Source: an uncultured Spirochaetaceae bacterium
GTDB lineage: Bacteria; Spirochaetota; Spirochaetia; Sphaerochaetales; Sphaerochaetaceae
Direction of reading: 5' to 3'
Length of the DNA: 64,000 nucleotides
Assembly: GCA_944392985.1 (NCBI GenBank)
Contig: CALXYL010000011.1
Location: 1-64,000 of the forward strand
Shown here: positions 36,364 through 43,919 of the stretch, piece by piece
Numbering within the stretch: position 1 is the stretch's first letter
Layout of the letters: every line of letters starts with the position of its first letter
Made by a program: the position numbers and the translations under genes
The notes under the pieces: generated by a model
What the model was told of the DNA's origin: nothing
The model's database searches: none
The model's input: only the letters and a program-made list of their open reading frames with translations

Positions 36364-37257
36364 ATGAGAGTGGCAATCATAGGTGATGGCGCAATGGGAA
36401 CGCTTTTCGGAGCCCTGCTCAGCCAGGGCAATGAAGTGTCTGTGTTATCGAGATCAGCAGAGCGGTCTGCCGCGCGCAATGAGCGTGGGATCACAGTCCA
36501 GGGAAGGCTGTATCATCCTCGCTTCATCACCGATCCGTGTGATGCCGCAGACCCAGATCTCGTCATCATCTTCGTCAAGAGCGCGGACACGGAAAGTGCT
36601 CTTGAAAACGCGCGTCCACTGCTTTCGGGGCACTCGCTTCTCCTGACGCTGCAGAATGGAGCGGGACATGAGCGGATCATGGAGCGCTTCGTGCCACGCG
36701 GCCGCATCGTGATCGGCAAGACGGAACAGAACAGCACGCTTGTTGATGGCTGTACCGTGCTTCAGGGCAACCCTGAGGGTATGACTGTCCTTTCGCCGGG
36801 AGGGGAGGATCTAGTGGATGCGTTTGCCGCGTCATCGCTCCCATGTGCTGTCTCGGAGGACATTTCACGAATCGTGTGGCGGAAGCTGCTCACCAATTCA
36901 TCATTGAGTGCCGCTACCGGCGTCCTTGGTTCGACAATCGGATTTCTGGGGAAGAGCAAAGGTGCGATGAGCCTTGTGAGGGCACTGCTGGATGAGGCGC
37001 TGAGCATAGCTGAAGCAGATGGATATGCCTTTGACAGAGATGAGGAAAGACGGAGGATTGCCGGGCAGTGCATGAGGGCGGGCGAAGCGCGTACCTCGAT
37101 AGAGAGGGATCTTGCCCTAGGGCGAAAGACGGAAGCCGATTTCATCACGGGGTATGTCGTAAGGAAGGCGGATGAGCTAGGCATCGCGGCTCCAGTGCAG
37201 CATGCGGTGCTCAGCATACTCCACGCACGTGAGGATCAGAACGGCTCAGGCCGATAA
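36364..37257 (+). CDS. 2-dehydropantoate 2-reductase family protein (ketopantoate reductase)
   Basis: NADP-dependent reductase of 297 residues, PanE/ApbA fold. MRVAIIGDGAMGTLFGALLS is the N-terminal Rossmann motif (GxGxxG variant GDGAMG). LVIIFVKSADTESAL and LLTLQNGAGHE follow, and the C-terminal helical domain contains the catalytic-Lys-type segment IVWRKLLTNSSLSAATGV. Pantothenate synthesis is the classic role, but LacI control and the cyclase neighbour suggest a catabolic 2-keto acid reductase; this is inference. AAAGG lies seven bases before ATG 36364. Confidence 0.85.
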   Translation: MRVAIIGDGAMGTLFGALLSQGNEVSVLSRSAERSAARNERGITVQGRLYHPRFITDPCDAADPDLVIIFVKSADTESALENARPLLSGHSLLLTLQNGAGHERIMERFVPRGRIVIGKTEQNSTLVDGCTVLQGNPEGMTVLSPGGEDLVDAFAASSLPCAVSEDISRIVWRKLLTNSSLSAATGVLGSTIGFLGKSKGAMSLVRALLDEALSIAEADGYAFDRDEERRRIAGQCMRAGEARTSIERDLALGRKTEADFITGYVVRKADELGIAAPVQHAVLSILHAREDQNGSGR

Positions 37258-37268
37258 GGAGATAAAAA

Positions 37269-37958
37269 ATGGATACTGTTTTCATGCTGGGCAATCTCAG
37301 GATTGTCGATCTTTCGAAGATGATCGATCCCGGAACGGAGACGAGGAGATGCCATCTCTTCAGATTCAACACAGGTGGTCCCATCCCTGATTTCCATACC
37401 AATATGGATCTCATGAGCCATCTTGGCACGCACTGCGAAGGGCCATACCATCACAATGATGACTGGCCGAGCATCGCGGAGCTTCCGCTGACTTCATTCA
37501 TGGGCAGGGCAATCTATGTGAACATCACCGATGCACAGCCGAGGGGCTACGTGACACCGGAGCTTCTCGACAGGCACTGCGCTCCAATGATGAAGGATGG
37601 GGATATCGTGATCATCGATAGCCAGTACAGGATCCCTCCATTCACGCCAAAGACGAATACTGATGAGGATAAGAGGCTCCGCGTCAACAAGGATACAGCT
37701 GACTGGTTCCTTGCCCATCACGCGAAGTGCGTAGGCTTTGGCGATGGTGTCTCAATCGAGAGCTCGAACGATGATGTCAAGCCATTCCATGATGTGCTGC
37801 TGGCGGAGAACATCGTGTTCCTCGAGGTTCTGAAGAACCTGGATCAGCTGCATGACGATACATTCTTCATGACATACGCACCGCTTCCGATCATCGGACT
37901 TGATTCCTGCCCTGTCAGGGCTTATGCAATCGAGGGGCTCCCAGGCTTCACGCGCTGA
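37269..37958 (+). CDS. Cyclase family protein (kynurenine formamidase-like)
   Basis: Metal-dependent hydrolase of 229 residues. The family signature is present: RIVDLSKMIDPGTE near the N-terminus, then MDLMSHLGTHCEGPYHH, which supplies the His/Asp/His zinc or manganese ligands, and GDIVIIDSQ. Members hydrolyse N-formylkynurenine or cyclic amides; the substrate here is open. AAGGAG lies before the ATG and the gene follows the reductase by 11 bp, so both are under the LacI-type operator. Confidence 0.85.
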   Translation: MDTVFMLGNLRIVDLSKMIDPGTETRRCHLFRFNTGGPIPDFHTNMDLMSHLGTHCEGPYHHNDDWPSIAELPLTSFMGRAIYVNITDAQPRGYVTPELLDRHCAPMMKDGDIVIIDSQYRIPPFTPKTNTDEDKRLRVNKDTADWFLAHHAKCVGFGDGVSIESSNDDVKPFHDVLLAENIVFLEVLKNLDQLHDDTFFMTYAPLPIIGLDSCPVRAYAIEGLPGFTR

Positions 37959-37974
37959 AACGCTGGATAATGAA

Positions 37975-38009
37975 AATGGGCTACCGCACTGCAGTAGCCC
38001 ATTCTTTTC
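37975..38009. terminator. Bidirectional intrinsic terminator
   Basis: AATGGGCTAC, 9-nt loop, GTAGCCCATT: perfect 10-bp stem between convergent genes, followed by TCTTTT rightward and by TTTCATT leftward. Serves the cyclase operon and the ABC ATPase gene. Confidence 0.85.
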
Positions 38010-38019
38010 AGCCGATCCT

Positions 38020-39114
38020 TTAGCGGATCGTGACCTCTGTATCGAGATCGAAGAACTTTGCCTTCTCCATGTTGACGATAAGGGCAACATGCTCATCGGG
38101 CTCAGGAATGACGGTCGGATCGATCTTTCCGACAACCTTTGCCTTGGAGGTGGATACATAGACCTGTGTCTCTGATCCGAGAGGCTCAACAACAGAAACA
38201 TGTCCGTTGATTGTCTTGCCGTCGATCGGGGTGTGGGAGAACTCCACATCCTCAGGCCTGATTCCGAAAGTCACTTCCTTTCCGATGTACGGAGCAAGGA
38301 ACTGTGCCTGCTTCGGTGTGACTTCGAGGCGGAATGTACCTTCGTCAGCATAGACCTTGTCGCCTTCCTTCTTGATGGTGACGACGAGGAAGTTCATGGG
38401 TGGCGATCCGATGAAGCCAGCGACAAACTTGTTGTCAGGCTCATTGTAGAGCTCCATTGGTCCACCGATCTGCTGGACAACGCCGAGCTTCATTACGACG
38501 ATCTTGTCAGCCATCGTAAGAGCCTCGACCTGATCGTGCGTAACGTAGATCATCGTTGCCTTGAGCCTGTTGTGGAGACCGGAGATCTCAGCCCTCATCT
38601 GGACCCTGAGCTTAGCGTCGAGGTTCGAGAGAGGCTCGTCGAAGAGGAAGACCTTTGGCTGCCTGACGATAGCACGTCCTACTGCAACACGCTGCCTCTG
38701 TCCACCGGAGAGTGCCTTCGGCTTCCTGTCGAGGAGTGCCTCGATGTCGAGGATCTTCGCAGCTTCCTTGACGCGCTGGTCGATCTGATCCTTCGGGAAC
38801 TTCCTGATCTTGAGACCGAACGCCATGTTATCATAGACGGTCATGTGCGGATAGAGAGCATAGTTCTGGAATACCATCGCTATATCCCTGTCCTTGGGAG
38901 GAACGTCGTTCATAAGTTTTCCGTCGATGTAGAGCTCGCCAGAGGAGATATCCTCAAGGCCAGCAACCATCCTGAGTGTTGTGGACTTACCACAGCCGGA
39001 AGGACCTACGAGAACAACGAACTCCTGATCCTTGATGTCAACGTTGACGTTATCAACAGCCTTGACGCCGCCATCGTAGATCTTGCAGATATTCTTGAGT
39101 AATACTTCTGCCAT
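38020..39114 (-). CDS. Sugar ABC transporter ATP-binding protein (MsmK/UgpC/MalK-type)
   Basis: ATPase of 364 residues: Walker A GPSGCGKSTTLR, Q-loop VFQNYALYPHMTV, signature LSGGQRQRVAVGRAIVR, Walker B VFLFDEPLSNLDAKLR, then a C-terminal TOBE/MalK regulatory domain (VTFGIRPEDVEF). It stands alone, which in many bacteria marks a multitask ATPase (MsmX/MsmK) that powers several sugar importers. The importer at 16.6-19.7 kb lacks an ATPase and is a natural client. AAGGAG lies six bases before ATG 39114. Confidence 0.93.
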   Translation of the reverse strand: MAEVLLKNICKIYDGGVKAVDNVNVDIKDQEFVVLVGPSGCGKSTTLRMVAGLEDISSGELYIDGKLMNDVPPKDRDIAMVFQNYALYPHMTVYDNMAFGLKIRKFPKDQIDQRVKEAAKILDIEALLDRKPKALSGGQRQRVAVGRAIVRQPKVFLFDEPLSNLDAKLRVQMRAEISGLHNRLKATMIYVTHDQVEALTMADKIVVMKLGVVQQIGGPMELYNEPDNKFVAGFIGSPPMNFLVVTIKKEGDKVYADEGTFRLEVTPKQAQFLAPYIGKEVTFGIRPEDVEFSHTPIDGKTINGHVSVVEPLGSETQVYVSTSKAKVVGKIDPTVIPEPDEHVALIVNMEKAKFFDLDTEVTIR

Positions 39115-39270
39115 TCATTGCTCCTTTTTGATTTCGATACCTCAATGCTATCTCCCCGATATGGTGAAGTAAAGGGAAATCGCTGTTGAAAAGCATGGTT
39201 TTTACCCTTAAAATGGCTGAAAAAGCCTGTTTGCTGACTAATTGGACGAAAACAGTCAAAAAGGAATGGT

Positions 39271-39855
39271 ATGCCGAAGATCTACACGGATGACGAGAGG
39301 GAGAACATCAGGAGAGCACTCAGGAAGGAGGCGGGAATCTGCCTCCGGCAGTATGGTGTGAGAAAGACGACAGTGGATGAGATTGTAAGGCGCGTGGCGA
39401 TACCGAAGGGCACTTTCTACCTGTTCTATGAATCAAAGGAGGCGCTGTTCTTCGATCTTCTGGAGAACTTTGCCTCGGAAATCGAGAATGATTACCTCTC
39501 GATGCTGCAGGAGATCGATGAGAACCATATCGTGACAAGCCTCACGGAGATATTCCTCTCGCTGACGATGCGATTCTATGATGAGGGGCTTTACCGTTTC
39601 CTCGATGGTGCGGAGCTCTCCCTTGTGCTCCGTCGCCTGCCTTCCGGTTCGCTGCCGGATCTCAGGGCGCGCCTTGAGGATGTGATCAACCGCCTTTTCT
39701 CCTATTTCTATATTGATGATAAGGAGGACATAAAGGCTTTCGGTGCGGGTTATGAGGGAATACTCTATCTACTGCTTTCCTATGATAGGCTCAGGGAGAA
39801 GGAGAAGGCTGTGCGGCTTCTCATCAGAGGACTTGTACTGCAGATGGTTGAGTAG
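39271..39855 (+). CDS. TetR/AcrR family transcriptional regulator
   Basis: Regulator of 194 residues. HTH: GVRKTTVDEIVRRVAIPKGTFYLFYESKEALFFDLL, with the recognition helix ending FYLFY. The C-terminal domain is helical and has no recognised ligand motif. AAGGA lies before the ATG. It diverges from the ABC ATPase gene across 156 bp and overlaps the convergent phosphoesterase gene by 32 nt. A loose TGACT...AGTCA repeat (39235-39260 area) could be its site, but is short. Confidence 0.88.
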   Translation: MPKIYTDDERENIRRALRKEAGICLRQYGVRKTTVDEIVRRVAIPKGTFYLFYESKEALFFDLLENFASEIENDYLSMLQEIDENHIVTSLTEIFLSLTMRFYDEGLYRFLDGAELSLVLRRLPSGSLPDLRARLEDVINRLFSYFYIDDKEDIKAFGAGYEGILYLLLSYDRLREKEKAVRLLIRGLVLQMVE

Positions 39856-40759
39856 GGGAACAGGGGTAAAGCAGCAATGTCTCTCCCTTTTGTATGCCTT
39901 CATTGGTGAATATCATTTCGGACATCATAAGGGTACTGTCATCCTGAAGCTCTAGGGAATAGAAGCGGCCGAAATCCGTGCCGTATTCCTTTTCCCGCGT
40001 GTGGAAGCAGTGCAGGTTGATCTCCCAGATTCCCTCAGCGATCTTCTTGGGCTCTTTCCCGTAGTGGTAATGGCCTGAGAAGAAGAGATGGATGCCATGC
40101 TTTCCCATTATTGAGAAGAGCTTCTCCCTCGCTTCGCGGCTTTCCCAGCCACAGCGGGAAAGTCTGATCGTGCTGCTTCCTCCGTCGTCGATATTCGGGT
40201 GGGAGATGATGATCCTCACCGGGTGGGTATCATCTTCCAGCGCTTCATCAAGACAGTCCAGATGCCATAGGAGATCCGTGCGGTTGATTGCATCCAGGAA
40301 GTAGAATGCGATATCCCCATAGACAAAGCATCCTACGGGGCCATATAGACCATAGCTGCTATAGAGCCTCTTCCATGCATCTATTCCAGATGAGTTGTAT
40401 GCATCATGATTGCCGTATGCGGAGATAAGCGGGATTCCATTGTCCCGGAAGAACAACAGGAATTGGTGAAGCTCAGTGGCATCTGTGCTGCCCCTGTCCT
40501 CCGTATCGCCCAGGTTGAGAACTGCTCCATACGCGTTCTGATGACTTTCAAGATATTCCTGGAATGGAGCAGCTGTATCGGTGATTCCATCATCATATTC
40601 CTTCCTGTTGATATGCACATCCGTGATCATCAGGAATGGAAGGTCTGACTCTTCACTTATGATGGTTTCCTCAATGAATGGGTTAGGCCCCCTGCTTTCC
40701 CCGTCACAGGAGATGATAAGCGCTATGAGGAGTGGAAGCAGCAGGGCCTTTCTGATCAT
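39824..40759 (-). CDS. Metallophosphoesterase lipoprotein
   Basis: Calcineurin-like phosphoesterase of 311 residues. The lipobox ALIISC makes it a predicted lipoprotein. All metal motifs are present: LMITDVHIN (DxH), LNLGDTEDRG (GDxxDRG), SAYGNHDAYN (GNHD), IIISHPN and FFSGHYHYGK (GHxH). It probably hydrolyses a nucleotide or phosphoester outside the cytoplasm. The ATG overlaps the stop of the CBS-domain gene (ATGA). Its last 32 nt overlap the tetR gene. Confidence 0.9.
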   Translation of the reverse strand: MIRKALLLPLLIALIISCDGESRGPNPFIEETIISEESDLPFLMITDVHINRKEYDDGITDTAAPFQEYLESHQNAYGAVLNLGDTEDRGSTDATELHQFLLFFRDNGIPLISAYGNHDAYNSSGIDAWKRLYSSYGLYGPVGCFVYGDIAFYFLDAINRTDLLWHLDCLDEALEDDTHPVRIIISHPNIDDGGSSTIRLSRCGWESREAREKLFSIMGKHGIHLFFSGHYHYGKEPKKIAEGIWEINLHCFHTREKEYGTDFGRFYSLELQDDSTLMMSEMIFTNEGIQKGETLLLYPCSPTQPSAVQVL

Positions 40760-42096
40760 TCTTCCTTCTCTTCTTCCTTCGTGCCTTCTTCCTTGGGAGG
40801 TTCGGCTTTCCTGACGATTGCCTCCTCGATCCTCCTGTCCTCGATCCTCGTAACCTGGATATCAAGGCCATTGATCTCGACATGGAGCGTGGTGCCGTCC
40901 TCTGGAATCTGGGAAAGGGTGGAGAGGACCATTCCCCCTATCGTGTCATAGTCCTCGTTCTCCTCCAGCTCGATGCCTGTCGCATCGGAGAAGTCGCTGA
41001 GGCTCAGTGAGCCGCTTACCTTCCATACTCCTTCGCCTATGTTCTGGATCTCGGCCTCCTCCTGCGGGTCGAATTCGTCGTAGATGTTGCCGACTATCTC
41101 CTCAAGCAGATCCTCCAGTGTCACGATGCCGACTGTCTGGCCGTACTCATCGACGACGATCGCCAGGTGCGTTTTCCTTGCCTGCATGTCGGAAAAGAGC
41201 TTGTCAGCGTGGAGTGAGTCCGGAACCATGTATGCGGGGCGCAGGAGATCCCTTATACCGCGGTGGTCATCGGAGCTGATGCTGATGAGGAAATCACGGG
41301 CGTTGAGCACTCCCAGTATGTCGTTTATGTTCTCGTCATAGACGGGGAAGCGTGAAAGACCTGAATCCTTGATCGTGTCCAGTATCTCTTTCTCTGGCGT
41401 ATCTACCTGGAATGATACAACATCAGGTTCCCTTGTCATGATCTCGCTGACGCTGATGTCATTGAATTCAAATACGTTCTGGATCCATTCCTTCTCATCG
41501 GCTTCGATTGAACCTGACTCACCGCCTGCATCGACCATCAGCTTGATATCATCCTCGGTGACTGAATCCTTATCGGAATCATCCTTGATGCCAAAGAGCC
41601 TTAGGACAAGGTTCGTGGTGGCGGAGAGGAGCCAGACAATCGGGCGCATGATCTTCGCTGTCACGGAGATGACGCCGGAGGAGAACTTCGCGACTTCAAA
41701 AGCCTTGTTCTGTGCGATGCGCTTAGGCACCAGCTCTCCGAAGATCAGGGTGAAGAAGGAGATGATGAGCGTGATGATGATGACTGCAATCGTTCTGGAG
41801 GCACCAACGGGAAGCCCCATGCTGATGAAGGCAGGCGAGATGTACTCCGCGAGGTTGTCTGCAGCGAAAGCAGAGCCGAGGAAGCCTGCGAGCGTGATGC
41901 CGATCTGGATAGTTGATAGGAATCCTGATGGGTTCTCCGCCATCCTGAGAAGGCGTGGGGCGTACCTGTCACCTTCCTCTGCCAGTTTCCTGAGCTTGGT
42001 GGTGTTGAGCGATATGACCGCGATCTCCGTTGCCGCGAAGAAGGCATTGATCAATATGAGTATTACCTGTAGCAGAATCTGCTGGAATAAAGACAT
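40756..42096 (-). CDS. CNNM/CorC family protein (DUF21, CBS pair, CorC_HlyC)
   Basis: Membrane protein of 446 residues, often annotated hemolysin but related to CNNM/CorC/MpfA Mg2+ exporters. An N-terminal DUF21 domain with four helices includes NAFFAATEIAVISLNTTKL and FGELVPKRIAQNKA. A CBS pair follows (IMTREPDVVSFQVD; AYMVPDSLHADKLF) and then the CorC_HlyC domain (YDTIGGMVLSTLSQIPEDG). The tail is rich in Lys and Glu. AAAGGAG lies eight bases before ATG 42096. It leads a two-gene unit with the phosphoesterase. Confidence 0.93.
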   Translation of the reverse strand: MSLFQQILLQVILILINAFFAATEIAVISLNTTKLRKLAEEGDRYAPRLLRMAENPSGFLSTIQIGITLAGFLGSAFAADNLAEYISPAFISMGLPVGASRTIAVIIITLIISFFTLIFGELVPKRIAQNKAFEVAKFSSGVISVTAKIMRPIVWLLSATTNLVLRLFGIKDDSDKDSVTEDDIKLMVDAGGESGSIEADEKEWIQNVFEFNDISVSEIMTREPDVVSFQVDTPEKEILDTIKDSGLSRFPVYDENINDILGVLNARDFLISISSDDHRGIRDLLRPAYMVPDSLHADKLFSDMQARKTHLAIVVDEYGQTVGIVTLEDLLEEIVGNIYDEFDPQEEAEIQNIGEGVWKVSGSLSLSDFSDATGIELEENEDYDTIGGMVLSTLSQIPEDGTTLHVEINGLDIQVTRIEDRRIEEAIVRKAEPPKEEGTKEEEKEE

Positions 42097-42174
42097 TTAC
42101 GAAACTCCTTTATGCGTTTTTTCTCTTGATTTGCGTTCTTTATGGTCAGAATCGCCTATCAGAGGAGGAGTTTC

Positions 42175-42288
42175 ATGATGAAGCGGGATAAGTGCGGAGG
42201 CACTTCCTGCTCTACGCCTGTTCTTTTACTGCCAGGGCCATCGTCCACTTGCTGTTCTTTTCCTTTGCACGTACCACGTGCGATATGA
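42175..42288 (+). CDS. Candidate 37-residue Cys-rich small ORF
   Basis: After AGGAGG (42163-42168) and six bases, ATG ATG opens 37 codons ending in TGA at 42288. The peptide begins MMKRDKCGGTSCSTP and has four Cys, two of them adjacent. It is in the 246-bp gap between two leftward genes, on the opposite strand. No promoter was recognised. The good RBS is the only support; it may be chance. Confidence 0.2.
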   Translation: MMKRDKCGGTSCSTPVLLLPGPSSTCCSFPLHVPRAI

Positions 42289-42342
42289 ATTAGCTTCAAT
42301 AATAAGGAATGGATGTGTATGTCGTCAATATCAGGAGGCTTC

Positions 42343-43674
42343 CTAGCGGTGCTTTCTGCCTTCGGCCACTACATATATAAGGGTATATAGCGCCATGATG
42401 CCGGAGACAGCAGGCGCAATCATCCCCAGATGTCCGAGATCAGGTCCGAAGCATCTGGAGAAGATGAACACCATCGGGATCCTCAGGCAAAGCGCTCCGA
42501 ATGTGCAGCTCACCATTGTCCAGACTGTTTTCTGGCGGCCATTGAGATAGCCATTGAGAGTGAATACCAGTGCCGTCATCATATAGTCATAGCTTGCGGT
42601 GTGGAAATAGGGGATCCCGGCCTGTATCACGCTAGGATCCGAAGTGAAAACCCCTATCATCGTCTCGGGCGAAAGCTGTGCCCACAGCCAGAAGAGGAAG
42701 GAGACGCCAAGGGCGAATGAGAGCGCTATCCATAAAGATGCCCTTGCCCGTTCGGGCTTTCCCCTGCCATGGTTCTGGGCTGTGATCGCCGCAAGGGCAT
42801 TGGCCATGGATGTGGCGCTGAGCATGGCGAACACATCGTATTTCGCTCCGACACCAACGACTGCCGCGCCATAGAGCCCCGCGGCGTTCATCATCATCGT
42901 CAGATACAGGAATGATATCCTTACGGCAAGCTCCTGGAATGAGATCGGCAGACCGACACTGCCCAGCTTCCTCACGATGGATGGATCGGGACGGAATGAT
43001 GGAAGCCGGAAATCGAAGATGAACTTCTTCTTCTTCAGATAGATTATGGATATTGCCATGCTTGCTGCCTGTGAGATAACGGTTGCAAGCGCAACTCCCG
43101 CAACACCCATGCCGAGGTAGCCTGTGAACAGGAAATCCAGAGCGATGTTGAGGGCGCAGGCGATAGCGATGAACACCATTGGGCGAGTGGAGTCGCCATA
43201 GCCGCGGAGTATTGCGGAAATGGCATTGTAAAGGCAGATGAAGAGCGTTCCCCAGGCACAGATCGTCACATATTCAAGGGTCAGGCTGAAGGATTCCTCC
43301 GGAGTTTTCAGGAGGCGGAGCAGGGCAGGGTTGAGCGCAAGGAGCAGGATTGTGATCACGATGGCTGCTGCTGTGAATACGGACAGCGTTGTCCCGATTG
43401 TCCTCCGGACCTTGCCGTAGTCCTTCTCACCCATGAAGCCCCCTATGATGATCGTCGATCCAAGGGTGAGTCCTGTGATGAGGGAAGTGACTATCTGCGT
43501 CACCTGGGTTCCTGTGGATACGGCGGCAACGCTTTCAGCACTGCAGAAGCGGCCGACGACAAAGAGATCGACAGCGCCATAGAGGGACTGGAGTATATTG
43601 GAAAGGAGGAAGGGGATTGCAAAGCGGAAGAGCGTTGGTGCAACCGGTCCTTCTGAGAGATCCAGTGCTTTCAT
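42343..43674 (-). CDS. MATE family efflux transporter, second copy
   Basis: Twelve-helix exporter of 443 residues. N-terminal LSEGPVAPTLFRFAIPFLLSNILQSLYGAVDLFVVGRF is the MATE start of the bacterial NorM/DinF-like group, and DSTRPMVFIAIACALNIALDFLF is the conserved mid-half block. No RBS is visible at ATG 43674. A third MATE gene lies 245 bp away in the opposite orientation, with a tRNA between them. Confidence 0.92.
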   Translation of the reverse strand: MKALDLSEGPVAPTLFRFAIPFLLSNILQSLYGAVDLFVVGRFCSAESVAAVSTGTQVTQIVTSLITGLTLGSTIIIGGFMGEKDYGKVRRTIGTTLSVFTAAAIVITILLLALNPALLRLLKTPEESFSLTLEYVTICAWGTLFICLYNAISAILRGYGDSTRPMVFIAIACALNIALDFLFTGYLGMGVAGVALATVISQAASMAISIIYLKKKKFIFDFRLPSFRPDPSIVRKLGSVGLPISFQELAVRISFLYLTMMMNAAGLYGAAVVGVGAKYDVFAMLSATSMANALAAITAQNHGRGKPERARASLWIALSFALGVSFLFWLWAQLSPETMIGVFTSDPSVIQAGIPYFHTASYDYMMTALVFTLNGYLNGRQKTVWTMVSCTFGALCLRIPMVFIFSRCFGPDLGHLGMIAPAVSGIMALYTLIYVVAEGRKHR

Positions 43675-43750
43675 ATAATGAGGTCAACCACACTGCCCGG
43701 CAGCAGGTCAATACCCGATGGCACCGAATCGGTTATAATGGATGGAAAGG

Positions 43751-43777
43751 GAAATGAAAAGGCTCCTCTGCGGAGCC
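43751..43777 (-). terminator. Terminator of tRNA-Gly
   Basis: Read leftward: GGCTCC, 5-nt loop, GGAGCC, then TTTTCATTTC. It starts 8 bp after the tRNA 3' end. Confidence 0.75.
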
Positions 43778-43784
43778 CCTTGGA

Positions 43785-43856
43785 AGCGACTGAGGGGAAT
43801 CGGACCCCCTTCTTATGCTTGGGAAGCATAGGTAATAACCATTATACGACAGTCGC
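43785..43856 (-). tRNA. tRNA-Gly (anticodon CCC)
   Basis: Cloverleaf: acceptor GCGACTG/CAGTCGC, D arm with GG in the loop, anticodon stem TATGC/GCATA with loop TTCCCAA, 4-nt variable loop and T stem GGGGG/CCCCT. Discriminator is T, as usual for Gly. The T loop reads TCCGATT, so position 55 is C instead of the near-universal T. CCA is not encoded. Confidence 0.9.
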
Positions 43857-43866
43857 ATCGGAGGGT

Positions 43867-43895
43867 AGGATACCCGCTTTTCCGCTGCTTGGCAA
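43867..43895 (-). promoter_or_regulatory. Promoter of tRNA-Gly
   Basis: Read leftward: TTGCCA (43895-43890), 17 nt, TATCCT (43872-43867), ten bases before the tRNA 5' end. Confidence 0.6.
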
Positions 43896-43919
43896 GCCAT
43901 TTCCCTTCAGGATGGGCAT

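Noticed and set aside
38200-39102. 300-codon open frame opposite the sugar ABC ATPase gene
   Set aside because: Exact antisense shadow of a gene with all ABC motifs; its translation is repetitive in Leu/Val/Asp/Glu as expected from the complementary strand, with no domain.
43730-43740. Rightward TATAAT near the second MATE gene
   Set aside because: It would drive transcription antisense through the tRNA-Gly; no -35 and no gene in a suitable position.
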